This document shows positions 13,225-26,397 of a stretch of 64,000 bases of DNA, in pieces. How positions within the stretch are numbered: position 1 is the stretch's first letter; every line of letters begins with the position of its first letter. This DNA is from Trochalopteron elliotii. Taxonomy: Eukaryota; Chordata; Aves; Passeriformes; Leiothrichidae. The position numbers were made by a program, and so were the translations under genes. Location of the stretch: NCBI GenBank assembly GCA_024734555.1, contig JANPWX010020199.1, positions 1,613,985 through 1,677,984 of the forward strand, read 5' to 3'. The notes under the pieces were generated by a model. The model was not told where the DNA came from, did not search any database, and saw nothing but the letters and a program-made list of their open reading frames with translations.

Positions 13225-13490
13225 CATAAGTAGTAGTGATGGGACACAGGGCGGTGGTTTAAACTGAAAGAAGACAAGATTAGATTGGATACTAGGAAAA
13301 ATTTTTCACAGCAAGGATGCTGAGACATGAGAGCAGGTTGTCCAGAGAGGCTGTGGGTGCCCCATCCTGGTAGGAGGAAGACCAAGCAGGTGTTTTGGAC
13401 AAACTGGTGTGTACTCCCCATGGCAGGTCGTTGGACTAGATAAACTACAAGGTGTCACAAAACCCAAATGCTGCTATGAGTCTATAAGAA
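13225..13490 (+). mobile_element. CR1 LINE 3' end fragment
   Basis: Plus-strand CR1 tail. It has 'attggatactaggaaaaatt', a block corresponding to 'gttgtccagagaggctgtgg' and 'ggtcgttggactagataaac', ending with a degraded 'tatgagtctataag' tail. It is the immediate left neighbour of an unexplained 81-codon frame at 13507-13752. Confidence 0.88.
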
Positions 13491-14085
13491 ATGATGCAGC
13501 ACTTGAGTGGAGAATCTAGAAGTAGAAGAGGATCTGAAAGTATCATACAGACTTCAGCAAACCATGGATCTGCATCCTGAGTCACTTTGTGCTTTAATTG
13601 ACTGTGATGAAAGCCTCTCAAGCACTTTTATGAGTGATCTGTTCCAATGGGTAATTAGTAATGCTACTGCTGATGAGGCTGGTGGCCTGCTCTGTGATCT
13701 AGTCAAGTCTTCACTGCTTTTATTCCTGTTACACTGTCCTGAAGGGTACTGACCTCCATCCGGATGGAACCTCTCTGGTGCTGCAGTTTGTGTTCTGTTT
13801 AGTGTGTATCCAAACAGGAAAGATGAACCATGTAAGATTTTATTAGGCTAATTCTAGGTGTTTCTGCTAGTGTGGTTTCTGTATTCTTCCACGTTCTATT
13901 GGCCAGCAGAAATTAAGGAGACCAGTCTGTGCTAAGCTTGCTATATAGGTAGGCTATTATAGGTGTTGGTTTTTAATACATAGGTGAAATAAGTATTGTC
14001 TTAGCAAAAACACTATTAGCTGAATCAATATATTTGGTGTGGTGGTTAATTTAAGAAAGTCTTCTGTCAGCAAACCATTATTCTG

Positions 14086-14459
14086 TGTCGTGGTTTAACT
14101 CCAGCTGACTGCTAAGTGCCATACAGCCGGTTGGTCACTCCCTTCCCCTTTCTTCCCGCCCCAGTGCACAGGGGAGTGAATTAAGAAAAAAATGTAGAAC
14201 TTGTGTGTTGAGAGAAAAGCACTATAATAATTGAAAGAAAATATGATGTAATACTACTAATGGTAATAATTGTAATGAAGAGGAGAGAGAGGGAAATAAA
14301 ACTCAAAATGAAACACAGAAAAGTCCTGGGCTTGGGGTAAGCACTACTTAACAACAGCCAAACCATCCACCAATATTATTCTCATTCTGAAAACACAGCC
14401 CTGTACTTCTCATCCTGAATCCAAAACACAGCTACACTAAGCCAGCCAAAACCAGGACA
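14086..14459. mobile_element. Solo LTR, avian ERV type
   Basis: Begins TGTCGTGGTTTAACTCC and ends AACCAGGACA; the termini are near inverted repeats (TGTCGTGG against TGTCCTGG in reverse complement). The central part is AT-rich with 'agagagagggaaataaaac', then 'gtaagcactact' and 'tattctcattctg', shared with the remnant at 5948-6155. At 374 bp it is shorter than I would expect for this LTR type, suggesting an internal deletion. Flanks ttctg and ctcag do not give a clean target-site duplication, so it is an old insertion. Confidence 0.85.
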
Positions 14460-17400
14460 CTCAGGCAGGCAAATGAAAGAATTTTCTTGCATGTCTAGAA
14501 AGAGAGATGATGATTAAAGTAAGAATTAGCTGTACACATTGGCAATTGTACTGCATGTTAGCCAAGTTCTAGTGTTGACTGGAAGCAGGTCCATACCTGG
14601 AGCACCAGTAATGTTAGTTCTTATGTTTGTTGATGCTTGTGCATTTAAAGTCAGGCCCATCATGCTATATTTTTCCAGTTTCTGCTTTTTTTGGTGTTAG
14701 TCATTATCTATTGGTAGTAATGAATTTTACTGTAAATTTCAAGTCAAAGAAATTTAGACTGATTTTTTTTTTTTTTGAGAAGCATGTGCTGAAAATGTTT
14801 TTGACTGTGTTGAAAATATTCTTGATTACTCCGAAGTACCACTAAACAACTCCAAGATGTAGGTAAAAGGTATGAAATTTAATACGAAGATAGCTTTGGA
14901 AATTGTGAACTATTTCCCAAGATAGCTAGTCTGGATATATCTGTATTACAAGCTCCATAAAGTTGCCATTTCCCATTTGCAGTATATCTTTTAAGGTACT
15001 TAATTTGAATTCTCTGAATATTTCAGCATCAATATACATATTTTGCTGACCCACAGAGCTTTCTTCACTGTATCAGCTTTATGCAGTGTCTGTAGTGAGC
15101 TCCTGATGGGACATGGCAAAAACTGTGTTCTTTGGTTTCTCGTCATCCCTTGACTGAGGTATATTTTCTCTTAGGAACGGGCATACTGGATTCCTCATTG
15201 TTCTGTTTTAGGTGCATGAAGAGAGGTGGTTTATTGTACTTTGGAGCTGTTTTTTACTCCTGAGTCTTGGGTTTTGAAGTAATAACTGCTTGTCTGAGAG
15301 ATGGACAAAGTAATTTTGATTGATTCTGTTGTCAGAGTGTCAGGTACTCTACAGGTTGTCTGCAACGCTGTGTTGAAGACCAAACCAACAAATACTGTAG
15401 TGCTTATAGCTTCTTTTGAAGTTCTGCAAGCCAGGCTTTATAAAGCCTTGAAATGCGCATTTGAGTGGCTGTCATGTTTTAGCATACAGTACATGCAAAT
15501 CCCTAATCCTTGTTTAACTTAAGAAGATGGTAAACTATACTCTTGCTTTGCATCCTTCCTTCTTTTTTTTGGCACAATGTGTAGCAAATCATGAAAACAT
15601 TGCTTATTTTTCCTAACAAATGGGCATCTCATTCCTCTTGCAGAACATGTGTGTTACAAACCCTCCTCAAGAAGGCAAATCTTAAGTGGGCTAGATTTGA
15701 ATAAATACAGGCACTGCAGTCAAAAGGAAAACTGAAAGTATTTCGGAGAAGAAGTAGGTTAACAGGAAGCCCTGACAGTGACAGAGCCATTATATAAAAG
15801 CATTATTAAAATTTGGTGAAATGAGAGATAAATAGGTGTGCTCATGCACACAGTCTGTATGTCTTGAATACCGATCATTGTACTGAAAGAGTATCTCCCC
15901 ACTGAAACATACGATTCAGCCTTGTGAAGTAAAATCTGAATGAAAAGAGAATTCTGTATCCATATGTTGGTATCTCCCAGTGCTGCAGGAGTGTGTTAAC
16001 ATAGCCTACCTGCAAGCTTAGGAGAATGATCTCAGAACAAGTACAGCCATCAAAATCAAAGCTACTCTTATTACAAACTTGCATTTGATACTAATTGGTA
16101 AGTCAAAAATTGGTGGAAGTTTCTTTATACTTTATTTTAAATTGTTTGCATTTTGGAATAGCAGAGTTTGAATTTTGGAAGCATAAACTATTTCCTACCA
16201 CAGTGATCACTTCTTGAGTCCTTTTTTTGGTCTCTATATTTCCTTCTAGGCCGTGTTGGCAAAAAAAGCTAAAAAGTTTTTAGGCAGAAGCTGTATCCCT
16301 GTTCTGTCACCTCAGTTGCACAGTTGCACCAGGTAATGAACTAAATCTGAAAATTGATAAATTAGAAGTATACTCTTAAAGAAAAAAAAAAAGGATGAGG
16401 GGGTGGGAAAAGAAAATAAGGTAGTTTTAACTCAGATCAAGTCCCTGTTTTGGTTTAACTCAGATATGATTTCCTGAACTGGTTCTCTGTGCATTGCTAC
16501 AAACTGTTCTGTCAGCTGAGGGGATAGCATGGATAGGGGGTGGGACTGCTAAAGTCGTTTTGCAAAGATGTGTTTGTGAATATATCTTTTGATTCTACGA
16601 CCTGGGGGCAGGAAGGGTCTTTGTTCTGTATTTGCTCTCTGTGAAACAGTGGGGTACTTGTTATCTGCCTGGATGAAGTTGAACATAGCATTCCCTTGGC
16701 TTGGATTTAACATTTCTCAGTATAAGAAATTGTCCTCAATTTTTAGAAACTTTGAGCATGTTCTGATAATAGCAGCATGAAGGCTCCAGGTTATTTCACT
16801 CTGTGTTATGTCCACTGTGATAATGAAACTTTTATTTCCATCAAGAAGCAATACGTGCTTAACCACCTTGCTGTGTGAGATTTTGTATCTGTAGCAAACC
16901 CCAGCTAGTATCCTGACTTGTACTTTCTTTATTAAGACATGATTTTTTATTGTCAGTGACTCAGAAACAGACAGTGACATTTTTGGCACACAGTACCATT
17001 TGTTCTCTGTTGTTGCTCCTTCTAAATAGGTTATATCTCTTGAATTGTAGCATTACATTCATGTGAATCATCCTATTAACTTCACTAACATCAAATAGGT
17101 TGCATGTACATTCCTGCAGGAGAGCTCGAAGTTCTTGTTCATTATCTTTCCAGCATAATTCTCTGGGCAATTAAAGCTTTTTTTTTTAAAATTTTTGTCT
17201 TTTCATTCTTTGTTCTGTTAGTTCTATTATCCTTGTCTTTCTTTCTGGTGAGTATTTAAGTAGTCATAAAAATTAGGGTAACTCCCTAAGGAATAATTGG
17301 ACTACACCAAAAAACCCAGAAGCTTGAATTTTTACCTATTTGAGGTAGTTGGTTGAAGGAGGAATGAAGGAATAGAAATATACTGAGATGGAAGGTCTAA

Positions 17401-17814
17401 GTACATGAGGATGTCAACCCATACCTGCATTTTCTTGAGATGAAAGATAAAACTATTACCTGGTTTGTTTCAGACACTGAACTTTAAAAAGTTAATAGTG
17501 TGTTCATTTTGAGAAGCTCTGATTTTGCCTTCCCAGTAATGTCCAGAGACAACGTTTTTAAGAACATTTTTTTAAAAATTCCAGAGAATCATGGTCTTTA
17601 GGGATTGTTACTAACAGGGATATAAGAAAGCTTTATTTCTGTGGGAATGTTAAACTACTTAGCTTTCTAAAAAAGGACCATGGTATAGATAACATAGTAT
17701 TTTTTCTTTGGTTGGTTGGTCTTTTACAGTATAGGATAGCAGATAAATAACTTTTAATGTTTTACTTTATGGGAAATATACCTCCCCCCAAAAAATATAC
17801 TGTGAGGGTAGTCA

Positions 17815-17925
17815 AACATGGGAGTGGGGCCCAGAGAAGTTGTGAAATCACTGTTGTTGCACATCTTCAAAACTTGACAAGTGCCTAAGCAGCACATTCT
17901 GGTAACACCTTTCAGCTGACCTCAA
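17815..17925 (+). mobile_element. CR1 LINE fragment, short
   Basis: About 110 bp resembling the CR1 3' region: 'agagaagttgtgaaatcact' followed by a hydrophilic 'cttcaaaacttgacaagtg' block, equivalent to the usual 'ggaggtggtggagtcacc ... ttcaaga' passage. Diverged. Confidence 0.65.
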
Positions 17926-18659
17926 AAGGCATATAAAGATCTATACAAGGTATACCTTACCATATACGTGGTGCTGTGTTGCTGTGATTCGGTGTTTTGG
18001 ATTAGAAAGAAGATACTTGGTACAGTCTACTTTTGTGTCTGGTATCAATCCCAGTATCAGTGTGTAAGAATCCTCAGGGATTCTACCTGTACAAGACATG
18101 CTGTGCTCTCCTTGTTGTTTGGGCATGACTGTCACACCACAGAACAACTGGCTGTGCTTGTTCTGCCACAGGGCTGTGGTGATGTCCACTGTCAGTGGAC
18201 GACAGGGAGTGTGGTATGAGGAAAGCTGTCAGTTGGCTTTGTCATTTCCATACCCATTCTGTAACAGCAGGATGAATGAAACCAGGGACTAGAGCAATGT
18301 GGGCAAAGGGAGCTTGGGAGCAAGGAGTTGAGTTGGCAGTGTCTCTGTGAAAGCTCTTGAAATGAAAAGACAAATGAGAACTTGGGGAGGGAACAGAATG
18401 GCACTAGAAGCTCTCAGATAGAATGTGAGGCCAAATAGGACAGTGAGCTTGTGAGAGAAAATAGGAGAGGATGACTGAAAGACACTTAAGTGTGGGAGAG
18501 GAGAAATTGGAGTTGGGAGAAACATGAGGGTTGTACTTAAAACTCAGGAAGGTTAAACAAAATATTGACTGGCTCCTTATTAAGTGAATGTCCTCATTCA
18601 GTGCATTGACAAAGGCAGAAGTGCAGTGGAAAAAACCCAGATGATTATGCCTTCCGTAT
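17926..18659. other. Intron 1 sequence, purine-rich
   Basis: No gene recognised. The stretch 18290-18530 is purine-rich on the plus strand. Overlapping frames on both strands at 17941-18525 lack domains. Confidence 0.4.
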
Positions 18660-18790
18660 TGGGTTTGTGTGGCAAGGTTTCATCAGCAGGAGTCTGAAGG
18701 TGTGGCTTTTGTGAGAAGCTGCGAAAGCTTCCCACACATCCAGTAGATCCAGTGCCAGCCAATTCCAAGATGAACCTACTGGAGGTTCAC
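18660..18790 (+). mobile_element. LTR fragment, avian ERV type
   Basis: Starts TGGGTTTGTGTGGCAAGGTT and continues with 'ggtgtggcttttgtgagaag', then 'gaaagcttcccacacatcc' and 'cagtgccagcc', a passage I recognise from a common neoavian LTR. Only the first 130 bp or so can be followed. The remainder up to about 18860 is doubtful. Family name not assigned. Confidence 0.6.
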
Positions 18791-19329
18791 ACAAGGGCAG
18801 GATGGTGCCCAAAGGAGCTTGCCAGGACTGTATTGGACAGAAATCTAGATATTGATGACACTACCTTAGAGAAGTAGTTGAAAATAGAGATCACTTCTTT
18901 CCTCTTTATGTTTTCCATGGGTTTTTTTGTATGATACTGGACTTTTGGTGCACAGGTCCTGAACTTTTTTTGTGGAGGCGGTCTTAATTTTGGTATTTCC
19001 TGGTACCTGTTGTCTTAGCATTGTTTTGGTAGTGTGTCTTTGGGTAAGAAAGGCACAAATTTTGGTTTTTTCATGCAGATTGACTCAGAATCAGAAAGGA
19101 ATTCCTGAGAACACAAAACTGAGACCCCTGAGACGATGAGTTCTTAATTTTTGCTCAATCAAACACTGCTCATAATGGTTCTCCTATCCCTTGTGTGGTC
19201 ATTGCTGCTATGGGAGGTAACTAACTTGTGAACGTATGTGTTTGCGTGCACACGCACATGCATGCACACTTTCTGAATATTCATTTGGTGTGCACTTTTG
19301 CTTTTTCTTATCTTCATGTAATGGTAGAG

Positions 19330-19460
19330 TTGTTGACATTGGCAGAGACCTCTGGAAATTGTGTAGTCCGATCCCAGTGCTCAGAGAAGGATTAGCTGGA
19401 GCAGATTACTTGTGGCAATGTTTAATAAGTTTTGAGTATCTCTAAGGACAGAGATTCTGT
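19330..19460 (-). mobile_element. CR1 LINE 3' region fragment
   Basis: Reversed CR1 passage on the plus strand: 'agagacctctggaaattgtg', 'tagtccgatcccagtgctca', 'gagcagattacttg' and 'tttgagtatctctaaggac'. A diverged remnant. Confidence 0.85.
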
Positions 19461-19549
19461 AACTTGGTTTTATGATCCACTCTAATCACAGAGGAGTAAA
19501 GTGAAATCTCTGTGGATTACAGATTGAATCCTGAAGGTTTGAATATTCC

Positions 19550-20330
19550 CAAAAACCAGATTAGAACCAAATGAGGTTAAATGCTGATACCAAAAATTGA
19601 TATATTTTATTTAACAGTAAAAGAGGCAAAGAGTAAGAAAGAAATAGAGAAAGAGGTGAGGGATGGGAGGACAGGAAGAGTGACAGAGATACGTTAAGTA
19701 GGAGCATATCACCCCTCTGTGGATCTCGATTATGTCTCATTGATCCTCTGGTCGTCTAGGTGGTGAGGGTCCTCCACCGACAAAAAATAGAATCCAATGG
19801 ATTAATAGACATTTGGGCTGGGTGGGAATGCCCAGGTACCTCCTCTGAGGGGGCATATTTCACATGGTCCTTTGCAGGACTGTGGATCAGTTGTATGATT
19901 TTGCATCACGTGCAGTGCTCTGGCACAGGGTCTGGGGAGCGGTTCAGAGGGCCTTTAAGGGACCATGACACCCCCTTAGTGGCCCTTGGCATGGATGTCC
20001 CATGGATGTGGGTTTTCTAGCTGAACCAGTTGGAGTAATGGAGGGTGGGTGTTTGCTGCCTCTGACCAGAGGCTTCACCATGCACCCGAAACCTCCTCCT
20101 CCCCTCTTTGGTGGAGTGGGGGCTGTCTGTGCAAACCTGGTCTCAGTAGATAAGACAGATGCTGGGCTTCATCCTCCTGTGGAAGTATTCTTCTCCCCCA
20201 GCCCACACCTAACTAGAGCATCATTAAATTAACTTATAGTCCAGGGCCTCAGCCCTCCAGTCTCCTGGACTCCTCAGCCCAGGAGACTCATTCAGGGTGC
20301 AGTGATCTTTGGTGCAGTTCTCTTGATGTA
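19550..20330. mobile_element. Candidate LTR-like insertion
   Basis: A block of about 0.8 kb with composition unlike its surroundings. It opens with AT-rich 'tgatatattttatttaac', passes through a purine tract (about 19615-19690) and becomes GC-rich from 19850 to 20300. Near its end is an exact 10-bp stem (20259-20268 with 20279-20288) around a 10-base loop. A reversed AATAAA-like region at the left end would fit a minus-strand LTR, but no terminal TG/CA or target-site duplication was established. It could also be unrelated unique sequence. The frames at 19760-20232 are not interpretable. Confidence 0.4.
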
Positions 20331-20439
20331 GCTCCACTACACAGTTTTAATGGACAAAAATCCTTTATAAAAATGTTTAAGCCATAAGCTATAATATTTC
20401 TGCCTCTCACACTTGTCTGGGCTCTTGTTCCAGTGTATA

Positions 20440-20850
20440 AGCTCTGTTAGGGTAAGGAAGTTCTTCCTTATGTTTAAATGTCCAGTTTGTCTCCATTGTA
20501 TATTGTCTTCTCTCTGGACAACAATAGGAAGACTAGCTCAGTGGTCTTGTGCCCCTCTGGCATATAATAGATATTGATTATACTCCTCCCACTCTGCCCT
20601 GACTTTTCCCTCTGCTGAGCAGTCCTGTCTCTCAGTCTCTGCTCAGATGCCAGATGCTCCAATGCTTAACCATTTTTGCATCCCTTTGCTGGTGTCACTC
20701 TACTATGTCTGTGTTGCACCTGGAGCATCTGGAATTGTCACAGTATTCCAGATGTGTTAGAAGTGCAGAGTAGAGGAAAAGGATCATGTTCCTCCAACTA
20801 CAGGCAATGCTTTTCCTAAAGCAGGATGTCGTTTAAAGGATCTTTGCTGC
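20440..20850 (-). mobile_element. CR1-type LINE fragment
   Basis: Minus-strand remnant. The plus strand reads 'aaggaagttcttccttatgt', then passages matching 'cccctctggcatataat', 'tgctgagcagtcctgtctct', 'cagtattccagatgtg', 'agtgcagagtagaggaaaag' and 'gcaatgcttttcctaaagca'. This order is that of reversed CR1 3' regions. Heavily diverged, so an old subfamily. Confidence 0.8.
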
Positions 20851-23539
20851 TTTGTTTCTTCAGGTCTCATTTTAAACTATTAGGAAACATTATATATAGT
20901 CTAGGTATATAGATGTGTAGTCTAGAAAATATTTCTTACTTATTTCTAAATTTTGGATTTTTCCCTTTCCAAGCTGTATTAGCTTGAAATAATATTATGT
21001 TTTGTGAAGTTTTGGAGACAGTAACAGAAAAGGTGTATTCATTGGAGGTGAGAAATTTGCTCCAGCTGGTTCTTGCAAGAGTGAGGAATATTTTGAAGCA
21101 GAGTAATTTTTACATATCAACATAAGTGGGTAGTTGCTTTCCATTTAATTTGTACCTTATCCTTGGGGTAATTAAACACCTGGCTAGTTAAGATGTATTT
21201 TACCAGAAATATAAAATTGATATCTCTATGCAATTCTGGGCTTGATTTTAAAACACTGGAGTCTTAACTTCAAATAATTACCTATTCTGCTTACATTTTT
21301 TGGTTCTGTTAGTTTTGATTGTCTCTGAGGGCAGTGTTATGTCTCCTCTTCCTTTCCCTGTTTTTTTAATGTTCGTCAGATTTTTTGATCCACCTTCCAA
21401 ATTTCTACAAAGTCTGATAAACTTTATGTACGTCAAGGGAGCGTGTATTTTGTCTGGCATTGCTGATCTTTTGTTCACAAGGTTTGGGGTTTTGTTGCTG
21501 TTTGGTGTAGGGCTCTTTTTTTGTCAAATGATTTTCCATCTGTTTTCCCCCTTCTTTTTTACAGCAGAATTTAGCAACAAAACATGGTGAGTCTGAAAGT
21601 TTTGGTTTCTCTAAGATTTTTTTTTTTCCTTCTTTCCTTCTTCTCCAGCACAAGGAGTTTGGGACAGACCATTTTTGCTTCTTTGGTCTATTTTTAAGCT
21701 GTTGTAACTGAAATGTTTCTTCTGCTTTCATTTTGAAGTAGGTTAAAAATGTAAAATATTAGAGGGCTAGCTACACTATTGTGTGGTTGTTTGCAGCATA
21801 TTTTTTGCTTGCTGTTCTGTAATTGATTTAGTACTTTGCTTTGAAGATTCATTTTGTTCTATGTGGATACTGCTGATGTGACCATGTAGTGCTCAGTACA
21901 GCATTCATTTAATTACAGAAAAGAAGAATTCTTGTTTACACAATGATACTTTATAGGTAGTGCTATTTCAGCATGTGTTTTAAAAATTTGTTTGAGAAAC
22001 AAACAAGTTGTTTGAGAAAATATTTATATTGCCTATAACATGATTTTTAGGAGTCTGTTGTGCTCAGTGGGGCTGATGCCACTTTGTATTTTTCCCATTT
22101 GACACACTGTTTAATTATCTCTGCTTTTCTTATATTATTTTTTGTCTTGGGGATCAATATGATCAGCTGCTTTAGAGGCTGACAGAATTTTTTTTTAATT
22201 CTTTAGAGGCTAAAGAATTTTAACATCGGCAGTCCTTAGTAAACATGTATGTTGTTCATGACTTTTTAGGGTTAGATATTAACCTGATCATGCGGTGACA
22301 TGGAGGTAAAATAATTTTGATGGATTATGTACTCTTTTCTTGTTTGTTTATCTATAAACACTTTCATAACTGTTACATTTTTCCGCTACCATGCTATTCA
22401 AATCACTAAGTTGTGTTTAACAGCAATCAATGGGGGTTTAAAAAATGGATGAAACAGATAAACTAGAAAAAAATTACTTTGGATTAGAATCAAAATTTCA
22501 TAAAAAGAGACTCTGTTAAGCTTGTTTAGTTTGCCAGAAGAGATCGGACTTGGCTGTGGTGTCTAATCATATAAGGGAAATATAGAGAGAAAACTTACCA
22601 TACAAAGGTGTGGCAATAATTAGTGACTGAAGCCTGAGGCTAAAGTAATTCAAGCTGGAAATAAAGTACAAAGAACAGTGACTAGCCTTTCAGACATCAC
22701 AGCAAGTGATGGACTATTTAGCTCTTAAATAACTTGAATTTGCCATGGATGCCTTTCTGTAAGAACTGCTGTAGTTAAACGTAAGTTACTGGTCTTAGAG
22801 ACTGGTAGCTGAAGAAAGTAAAAGGCCTCTATTTAAGAGGGCATGGTTGATTTTGCGGGACTGTCTGGCCTGAAACTATGAACCTTCCAAGAAAAAATGA
22901 GGAATTTATAAAGATTTTTTTTTTTGTCAAACTAAGAAGCATTTCCCTGTGTCCTTCTCGTGCTTTTATCTGTACCTTTGCGTTTGGCATTACTTAGCTG
23001 GTATCTGCTCAATCACATACTGCACTTACAAAAATTAAAGACAGCTTTTCTCCTTAGTAGGGATTCCTCCAAACTGGTAGAAAATGCAATGCTTTCAAAA
23101 AAATGGTCTGGGAATTCTGCAGTGTTGGTTTAGAATAACTTGTACTTCTTTAGCCCATGTCTTTTAGCGGTTACTGTTACAACAGCGTGTTTAGGCTTAA
23201 GGCTAAACCAGTGCTATGGATACATCTGTTTAGCCTCATTGAAGTAGTTCATCAAACAAGTAGAATTTAATTTTTTCAAGGACTTTGCTTTATAGCATGG
23301 CAAGTAAAGGCTATGAGTATGTATGGCGAAAAGATTGAGAATAAAAAGAGAGCACTTTAGTTCCACATTTTTTGTTTCTGGCTTTCAAATCAAGGGTTGA
23401 AATGAAATGGCCAGATTCATTGTCATAATTATCATCTGTATTAGTGGACAAGAGTAATCCGTCATGTAGGAAGACTAGGCCAGGAGGAGTTGCATAACAC
23501 TTAAAAAAGATGTGTCAAGTTGTGCAGTGCCAATGGTAT

Positions 23540-23835
23540 AATTCCCAAACAGCAGGCAGACTGTAGTATGACTGGCTGGGATGTTGTGCTCAAAAGAAGC
23601 TGGGGTTGCTGGTGGATGGCAAGCTGAACAATGTGCCTTTGTGGCAATGAAGTCAAACTGATTCTCTGGTATTGGTAAGAGATGTGCTAGGGTGCTGTGT
23701 CTGGTTCATCCCCTGATTTCAAGAGATAGATTGATGAAAAATTGGAGAAGGTCCAGCAGATGGCCACTGGGATGATTTGTATGTTAGAAGAATGATTAGC
23801 ATGTTAGAGAACTCAACATTTAGAGAAAAGTTCAA
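23540..23835 (+). mobile_element. CR1 LINE fragment
   Basis: Plus-strand CR1 ORF2 3' region, diverged: 'gttgctggtggatggcaagc', 'gaacaatgtgcctttgtggc', 'agggtgctgtgtctggttc' and 'ggagaaggtccagcagatgg', followed by a worn 'gaactcaacatttagag' passage. It stops against a minus-strand copy. Confidence 0.8.
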
Positions 23836-23839
23836 AGGA

Positions 23840-24275
23840 GTTGTTTAGGTTGGAAAAAACATCTTTGAGTTTAACTGTTAACCCAGCTCTGCCAAGTTCT
23901 GCCAAAAATTATGTTCCTAAGTGCCACATCCACACATCTTGTAAATCTCTCTAGGGATGGTGATTCCACCACTACTCCAGGCAGCCTGTTCCAGTGCTTG
24001 GCAGCCCTTTCAGAAAAGAAATTTTTCTAATACCTGATCTACTAAACCTTCCTTTATGCATCTTGAGGGCATTTTTTTCTGTTATTTGTGAGAAAAACCA
24101 GCCGCCACATGGTTGTAGAGAGCAAGGTCTCCCTGAGCCTTCTTTTCTCCAGGCTAGACATGACCAGCTCCCTCAGGCAGTGCTCATAATACTTGTGCTC
24201 CAGACCCTTCACGAGCTTCACTGCCTTCCTGTCTACATCTTCCAGTACCTCAGTGGAGAGACAGGTTGGAAAGGT
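23840..24275 (-). mobile_element. CR1 LINE 3' end fragment
   Basis: Reversed CR1 end. On the plus strand it runs from 'tgtttaggttggaaaaaaca' through 'gggatggtgattccaccact', 'caggcagcctgttccagtgc' and 'ctccctcaggcagtgctca' to about 24275. It lies directly between two plus-strand CR1 pieces (23540-23835 and 24330-24530). This may be an insertion splitting one older copy. Confidence 0.9.
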
Positions 24276-24329
24276 TTCATTAGTCATCCAGTACATAGAA
24301 GATAGTTGTGAAAGAGAAACAGTTTTCTG

Positions 24330-24530
24330 CTCAGAAGGATGAATAATGAGAGCAGAAATTTCATCTCAGTATAGGAAAAAAGAAATCTGTTAGAAGTAAC
24401 TAAGCACTGGAGTAAGTTTCTGAAAAGCATGGTGGAGTCTCCCTCACTCGAAATATTTAAGGCTCGTCTTGGCAGCACCATAACTTACTTGATCTAAAGC
24501 CCTGTTAAAACCTAGTGAAATACTGTCCAA
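24330..24530 (+). mobile_element. CR1 LINE 3' end fragment
   Basis: Plus-strand tail: 'atgagagcagaaatttcatc', then 'gtggagtctccctcactcga' and 'aatatttaaggctcgtcttg'. It probably continues the copy interrupted at 23836. Confidence 0.75.
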
Positions 24531-26397
24531 GAGAAGGTTGAAGGCTTCACAGGGCTATTTGCTTTGCCTGCCAGGTAGTTAAAATTAAGCTTGGTACATC
24601 TGTACTTGGTTCAGCTGGCCATATAGCACATGCTGCCTCTCAGGCAGGGGGCAGAGGAAAGACAGTTGAGATACTATATTAGTAAATCTTGCAGAAATCA
24701 TAAACACTGAAGAAGCAAGTGTTCTACAGGAAAAAAAGCTGTGAGAAGAGCTGTAAGGCAGATCTCTTGAGGCAGACTTTGCTGCAGATAAGAGGTATGG
24801 ACACTACCAGGATTTGGCCTTTTTAGTCTGATTCTGAAACAAGGTAACATGACGATGAACTGATGTCTTCAGTAGTCCTGCATACTCTTTTCAGTTGTGT
24901 TTGATTTGATTCTGCATAGTGTCCATCTGTTTTGTGTGTTTTTGTGTCTTCTGCAGTATTTGCATTAGATGCAGAGTAGTCAAGTGAGGTAGTGATATAT
25001 ATTTGCATGTGCGCATTCCAGAAGATGTTGGGGGAAGCAGATGTGTTGTAGAAAACTTAATGTACCTCTTGCCTTTCTTTAGTCTCCTTTTGTGCACCTC
25101 TCAGCACAGAGTCTGGAGCAGAATCAGAAATACCTTGCTGTTTATAAAGATTTGGGCTACAAACCTGGATTCACTGCATTTCCATCTGATTTGTATGTGT
25201 TCTTTTCAGGAGTCTTCAGTTCGTGGCAGACAGTCCCTCGTAAAGTCATGCTGTTACTGAAGAGCAAAGGAAGAAAGGGGAAAAAAAGGGATTTTAAAGT
25301 ACTAGACACACAGGTGTATGTCTAGGGTTTTTTAGCAGCTTTTGATGGTGTCCTAAGCAGAAACCATTTCCCTAGAGTTTTCCAGTTTCTTTCTTCTGTG
25401 GAACTCTGGAAAATTTCTTTGGTGTCTCTCATAAGAGAAGACTCTTTTAATCGTCTTCAAGTGTTTCTCTGTTCAGAGGCATTTTTCTCTCCCAGCTGAC
25501 TCACGGGATTGCTTGAGAAAAGATGATATTAAAAAAAAAATTCTGTCTTTGTCCTGCAACTGCTTAGTATGTGCAAAGATGGGACTATTGAGAGTCAGTC
25601 TTCTCTACTCCACATTTCAAGTCAAAATCCCATTAAAACCAACAGTACAAAGTACAAGCATCTTAATCTCATCCAAACCCATTTTTAAATGAACTATCAC
25701 AGGGCAATTTCAGCAATATTATGAAGTAATGACCTACCAAATCTTCATAACTCCTTGTAATTTACACTGCCTGAAAAACCTGATTCTGTAAATAAGGAGC
25801 ATTTCACACAACTGTTTTCCAAATACTTCTATTGCCTCAATGGGTTTTTTTTTTGTCTTTATCAGCTGATATATAGGCCCATGAAATAAAATCACCCACT
25901 AATTATAGCACTATTGCATGTTACGTGGACTTTTCCTGATGCTTCAATTGTGGGATGTTAGTTCTTCATAAACATGAATTCCTTACATCTGTTTGTGAAG
26001 GATTCTCTATAGCATTTTAGAGGAAGGTGATGGTGAAGGCATCTTGAAATGAGTGTGTAACTCATCAGTGTACATTCATCTTGGGTGCTGATATTGGGAA
26101 ACCTAAAGAAAGTTCTTTGAAATTCTTAAAGCAGGAATCCAGACTGAATTTCCTGCCTGGAAAATGAGAAATATACAAAAAGAGATTATCTGCAAACATT
26201 TTATCTTTCAGATGTTGTGTGAAAGTCCCCTGCAAATTCCTTCTCTGAACAGGATTCTCTGGGCAGCATTCTCCTGCCTTCACTGCAGAGTGGCTTTTTC
26301 TGTGCCCAGAGTTGATGGCCTGATTTAGCTGTTGACCTCAACAGAAGTAGAGTCCTGCACACCTAATTACTGATAGTTTACATATTTAAGAAAGTAC

